From Sphagnum magellanicum (taxonomy: Eukaryota; Streptophyta; Sphagnopsida; Sphagnales; Sphagnaceae), in NCBI GenBank assembly GCA_021904315.1, contig CM038921.1:9392146-9456145 (forward strand): a DNA stretch of 64,000 bases, read 5' to 3'. Position 1 is the stretch's first letter; each line of letters starts with the position of its first letter. The position numbers were made by a program, and so were the translations under genes. The notes beneath the pieces are model-generated. The model saw only the letters and a list, made by a program, of their open reading frames with translations. It did not search any database and was not told where the DNA came from. Shown here piece after piece: positions 60,690-64,000 of the stretch.

Positions 60690-61850
60690 GGAAACCAAAA
60701 CATGTCTAGTAAGTTGAAAGAGGCAAAATAGGCTGCTAAGAAGATTGAAAACTTGTATCGAATGTATGTTGAACTCAACCAATTCAATCATGAAGACCCA
60801 TAATGATTTGAATAATCTCTAAACTGATTAGGAACAAATGATGTGCAATTATGCCAAAATGGAGGAGTCTAATTTGGAACAACATGGTATCATAACCAGT
60901 TTGGAACAAACCTATTAAGATTTCAGGGAGCAACAAGTAGTTGCCCACATGGAATTTGACAAGGAAAAACAAAATCTTACTCAAATCCAAGATTGGAAAG
61001 GTCAATATGAAATAGCCAAAGTACAATTGAACAAATTTAATTCCATTATACTTGTTAGAATGAATAAGAAGTTGAAGGAGTGTGAGGAATTATTGTTGGA
61101 CAATACCCTACTTAAAGTGTAAAACCAAGCCTTGGGAGATAGAAACCCCAAGTGGAATGAGTGGTGCCAAACTATTCAAGAGTTCATAGAGGAATAAATT
61201 CAGGAAAGTATGGAATTGGCTCGCTATGATGAACAAAGTTATCAACTTGAATTGCATGCCTATGAAATTATTTTCCTTGATTTCAAACACAAACCCCCAA
61301 GTTTTGTGTTTATGGAAATTGGAACTAATAGTAGAATTCTAGTAACACCATCTATGGTACAACTTGTTACTAAACTAATTAATCCATTAAGAGATGGAAC
61401 AAGTTTAGAAATCATACCCTTACCTATTCAAACTTTTACTATACATGTTCTAGTGACCATTATTGTCAATCAACCCATGAAAGGTAATGAAAGATCTGAT
61501 AAGGAACAAGTTGAACCTTTTAACCTTTCATTCACCGTAGTAGATTAGAATATGTGGAATTCATATCTCTTAGTGTACATTTGACCCCACACCAGATAGG
61601 TATAGGTTAGGAGGTTACTTTAATATCAAATACCTTGCATGTTTCAGAAGTATTTACAACACGCATAATGACCTTTGAAGACACACTTGATCAATAGAAG
61701 GTTGTAGCACCAAATGGTCTTCAAATTTTGAATCAAGTGGAACTTGTGGAGGAGCAAATGTTGAACTTGTCAAAGAAGTCATCAATCAATCGGTTACAGA
61801 ATGCCAATTTAACCTAGGACTTTGAGCTAACATTTTGAGGATGAAATATA
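60690..61850 (+). pseudogene. Decayed coiled-coil ORF, probably the 3' end of a retroelement
   Basis: One frame from about 60802 to 61548 reads as a helical, Gln/Glu/Lys-rich coiled coil (for example FREQQVVAHMEFDKEKQNLT and RMNKKLKECEELLLDN), then a more globular end (KHKPPSFVFMEIGTNSRILV and TSLEIIPLPIQTFTI). Five in-frame stops, TAA at 60820, TAG at 60829, and TAA at 60916, 61120 and 61195, are each one C-to-T change from a glutamine codon. A start-proximal piece near 60700-60780 lies in another frame. Further coding-like text to 61850 ends ANILRMKYRFQRGYY next to a purine tract. That layout resembles the end of a Ty3/Gypsy-type element with an extra ORF. The family is not identified. Confidence 0.5.
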
Positions 61851-62435
61851 GATTTCAAAGGGGATATTATTACCCATATTTGGTAATAGGCAACCTAGTA
61901 AGTTGATAAAGTAAGTAGGTTGTTAAACTTAACATGTGTCTTAACATGTTATTTGACTTAACCTATAGTACTGATTTAACTAATTATCCAACCTGGTAGG
62001 TAATGCTACTAGGTTAGGAAGACATGTTAGACAAGCTAGCCAATAGGTGGATTGTCAAACTTATATTTGGCAAAACTAGTAGTTGAACTTATAGTTAGAT
62101 AGGGTGTATTTTTTGAAATTTGGGACTATTAGTTTTGCTATTGGTTAATGACCATTTATAATGGTTAGTCATGATTATTATATTTGAAACAACTAGTATA
62201 ATAAATAGGAGGACAGACTTATTGAAGAGCTTTTGGATTTCATTTTGGATTATGTGTTCAATTTTCATGTATGGAACATGAATCAATTTTTCTTTCAACC
62301 AATTTCCTTTAAACTTTGAACAATATGTGTATATGTTAATTTAGGATTATAGTTAGTTCAAGTTTTATTAAACGATTGTGTGTACCTATTGTTATTTTAA
62401 AAACCTGTTGTTGAAAATTCAAAAGTAACAAACTT
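61851..62435 (+). mobile_element. Candidate 3' LTR
   Basis: A polypurine-like AAAGGGGA (about 61857-61864) is followed by TATTATTACC, possibly a mutated TG start. A TATA-like AGTATAATAAATAGG lies at about 62193-62207, and the text ends near AAAAGTAACA around 62430. No second LTR is in the window, so boundaries and identity are tentative. Confidence 0.35.
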
Positions 62436-64000
62436 TAATGGGAATTTTAAAACCCATTAATAGGGACTTAGTTTAAGGAGACTTCCAAGGAGGCTTCCAT
62501 GTGTGCATCAAGTAAGGAAGTTTTTTAAGAACCTTCATAATTAAAAGTCGACCATGATTTAATTAAAACTTAACTAAAATTTAATTAATAATTAACTAAA
62601 ATTTAACTAAAAGTTAACTAGGGGTCCATTCATAGTATAAAGAACCATGGGCATTAAGGTCGGAGTCGTTACCAAGGATTGAATTTTACACATGTCCTAC
62701 ATGGATTAGTTTATTAAATACCAAAATTGTATTTTAAATGTAATTTTTGGGACTAAATATCAATATTGTGACCAAACATGACCCATATTATAATAAAAAC
62801 TGTTATTTTTTGCATGAAGACCTAAATTATAATCAAATGTACACTTTTGTTTTTAACAATGATTACAAAATTTGAACCTTTTTAACCATTAAGGATGTTC
62901 AGAATCAAAATTAACAACATTCATTCAAAGGATAGAATACATGTGCATTTTAAAATATAAACACACGTGGCCCTTTTTATGAAGTATATTAGAGCCCATA
63001 ATAAAATTAAGAACATTTGAATATTAAAAGGCACATTCAAATTTTATAATCCTTAAAAGAACCTTATCAACAAGTGTTTTGTGTATGACAAAGGACTTTA
63101 ATAACATAATGAAATGACTCCAAATTTGTAGGATATCAATTTCATGAATAAAAAAAAACACCCCAAAATATGAACAAATAATTCATTATATATAATTATT
63201 GGTGATTTTTCAAAGTAGTAGAAGTGCAATTTTCATTGCAATCAACAGGTGATTTGGCTCCTTTTACTGTGAATGGACCTTGGGAGTTAATTAGGATTTA
63301 ACTAGCACTTAATTAAAAGTTAACTAGGATTTAACTGAAAGTTAACTAAAACTTAACTAAAAGTTATGGATGAACATTATGGATGAATTCCATCCATTGG
63401 GAGATGTTATCTAATGTTCACATTTATCACACTATCATATAATAAGTTACAGGAATGTTATTTTAATATGTTTAAAAAGGAAACCTTGAACATTAACCAA
63501 AAATATTACATGATGGTGAGGTCATGTCACTTGAAATGTTAGATTTCAATGGTGATTTCCAAGGGTTGCATCACTAAAAGAATTTTTTTTTTTTTTTCAA
63601 TTGGCCTATGCAATTATGTTTTTATTGTTTACGTCATATGCAATTAAAAATCCTTTAATTTTTTTGGACAAATCACATGCATCCTTAGTTGTAATAATGA
63701 AATAAATTAAAGTCAACATATATAGTTCCATGATCTATATGCAAAACGTATGGTCTATGACTACCATGCAACTAGCATGTCACTATAATGGGCATGAAAA
63801 CAACCAAGTATATAATATTTTTAAAACCAAAACGAAAACACAAGTGGGTCTAAGCATGATTGGGGTACCTCCTTTAAAACATAAATATTCACTCCCAAGA
63901 TTCCCAAATTCACCTTTTTTTTTCACTTTTCCCATGACTTGTCTTATATTTCACCTTTTTTCCATGTCAAATGAAATAATTTTGTTCCAAATTTTATGTT
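62436..64000. other. AT-rich spacer with two TTAACTAAAA-type arrays
   Basis: Degenerate arrays of a word of about 11 bp (TTAACTAAAAG, AATTAACTAAA) lie at 62560-62625 and 63284-63367. They face inverted words GGTCCATTCA (62632-62641) and TGAATGGACC (63271-63280). This could be the subterminal repeat pattern of an old transposon of about 0.8 kb. A T15-18 run lies near 63581-63598. No gene was recognised to the window end. Confidence 0.45.

Overview
This 64 kb window is nuclear DNA from a land plant with a large, repeat-rich genome. The evidence is one gene with five spliceosomal introns that encodes a plant-only protein family, relics of plant cell-wall and lipid-transfer protein genes, a CACTA (En/Spm) transposase relic, and long AT-rich, CpG-poor stretches full of decayed repeats. 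I cannot name the species. The gene spacing and repeat load suggest a gymnosperm, fern or lycophyte more than a compact angiosperm, but that is inference.

Only one gene looks intact and ordinary. It is an ASG1-like (ALTERED SEED GERMINATION 1 family) gene on the plus strand, with six coding exons between 18558 and 21912 that join into a 674-residue protein. It lies downstream of a CpG-containing, pyrimidine-rich leader (about 17.0-18.56 kb) that carries an internal duplication and at least two short upstream ORFs. Intron 3 holds a five-copy 40-bp minisatellite.

Left flank (0-17 kb): several unrelated tandem arrays (1.76-2.54, 2.68-2.93, 6.34-6.49 and 7.62-7.93 kb), a homopurine tract, dispersed repeat copies, two MITE-like elements with clear terminal inverted repeats (12.21 and 16.09 kb), and a small CpG-containing island at 7.93-8.31 kb.

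Middle (23-36 kb): mostly unrecognisable AT-rich DNA. It includes a 1.65 kb foldback-type element at 28.5-30.2 kb and a possible decayed LTR start at 30.56 kb.

36.9-45.1 kb: a cluster of degenerate coding DNA. A minus-strand CACTA transposase relic is followed by a plus-strand xyloglucan endotransglucosylase/hydrolase (XTH) relic and a minus-strand nsLTP-like ORF. The upstream region and first codons of that ORF are tandemly triplicated (period about 575 bp).

Right flank (46-64 kb): a dense mosaic of small dispersed elements, several as inverted pairs; a second, differently arranged copy of the foldback element (58.9-60.6 kb); and the 3' end of a decayed retroelement-like coiled-coil ORF followed by a candidate LTR. 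I found no tRNA, rRNA, CRISPR or prokaryotic-type operon. Exon boundaries and repeat limits come from reading by eye and may be off by some bases for the diverged repeats.
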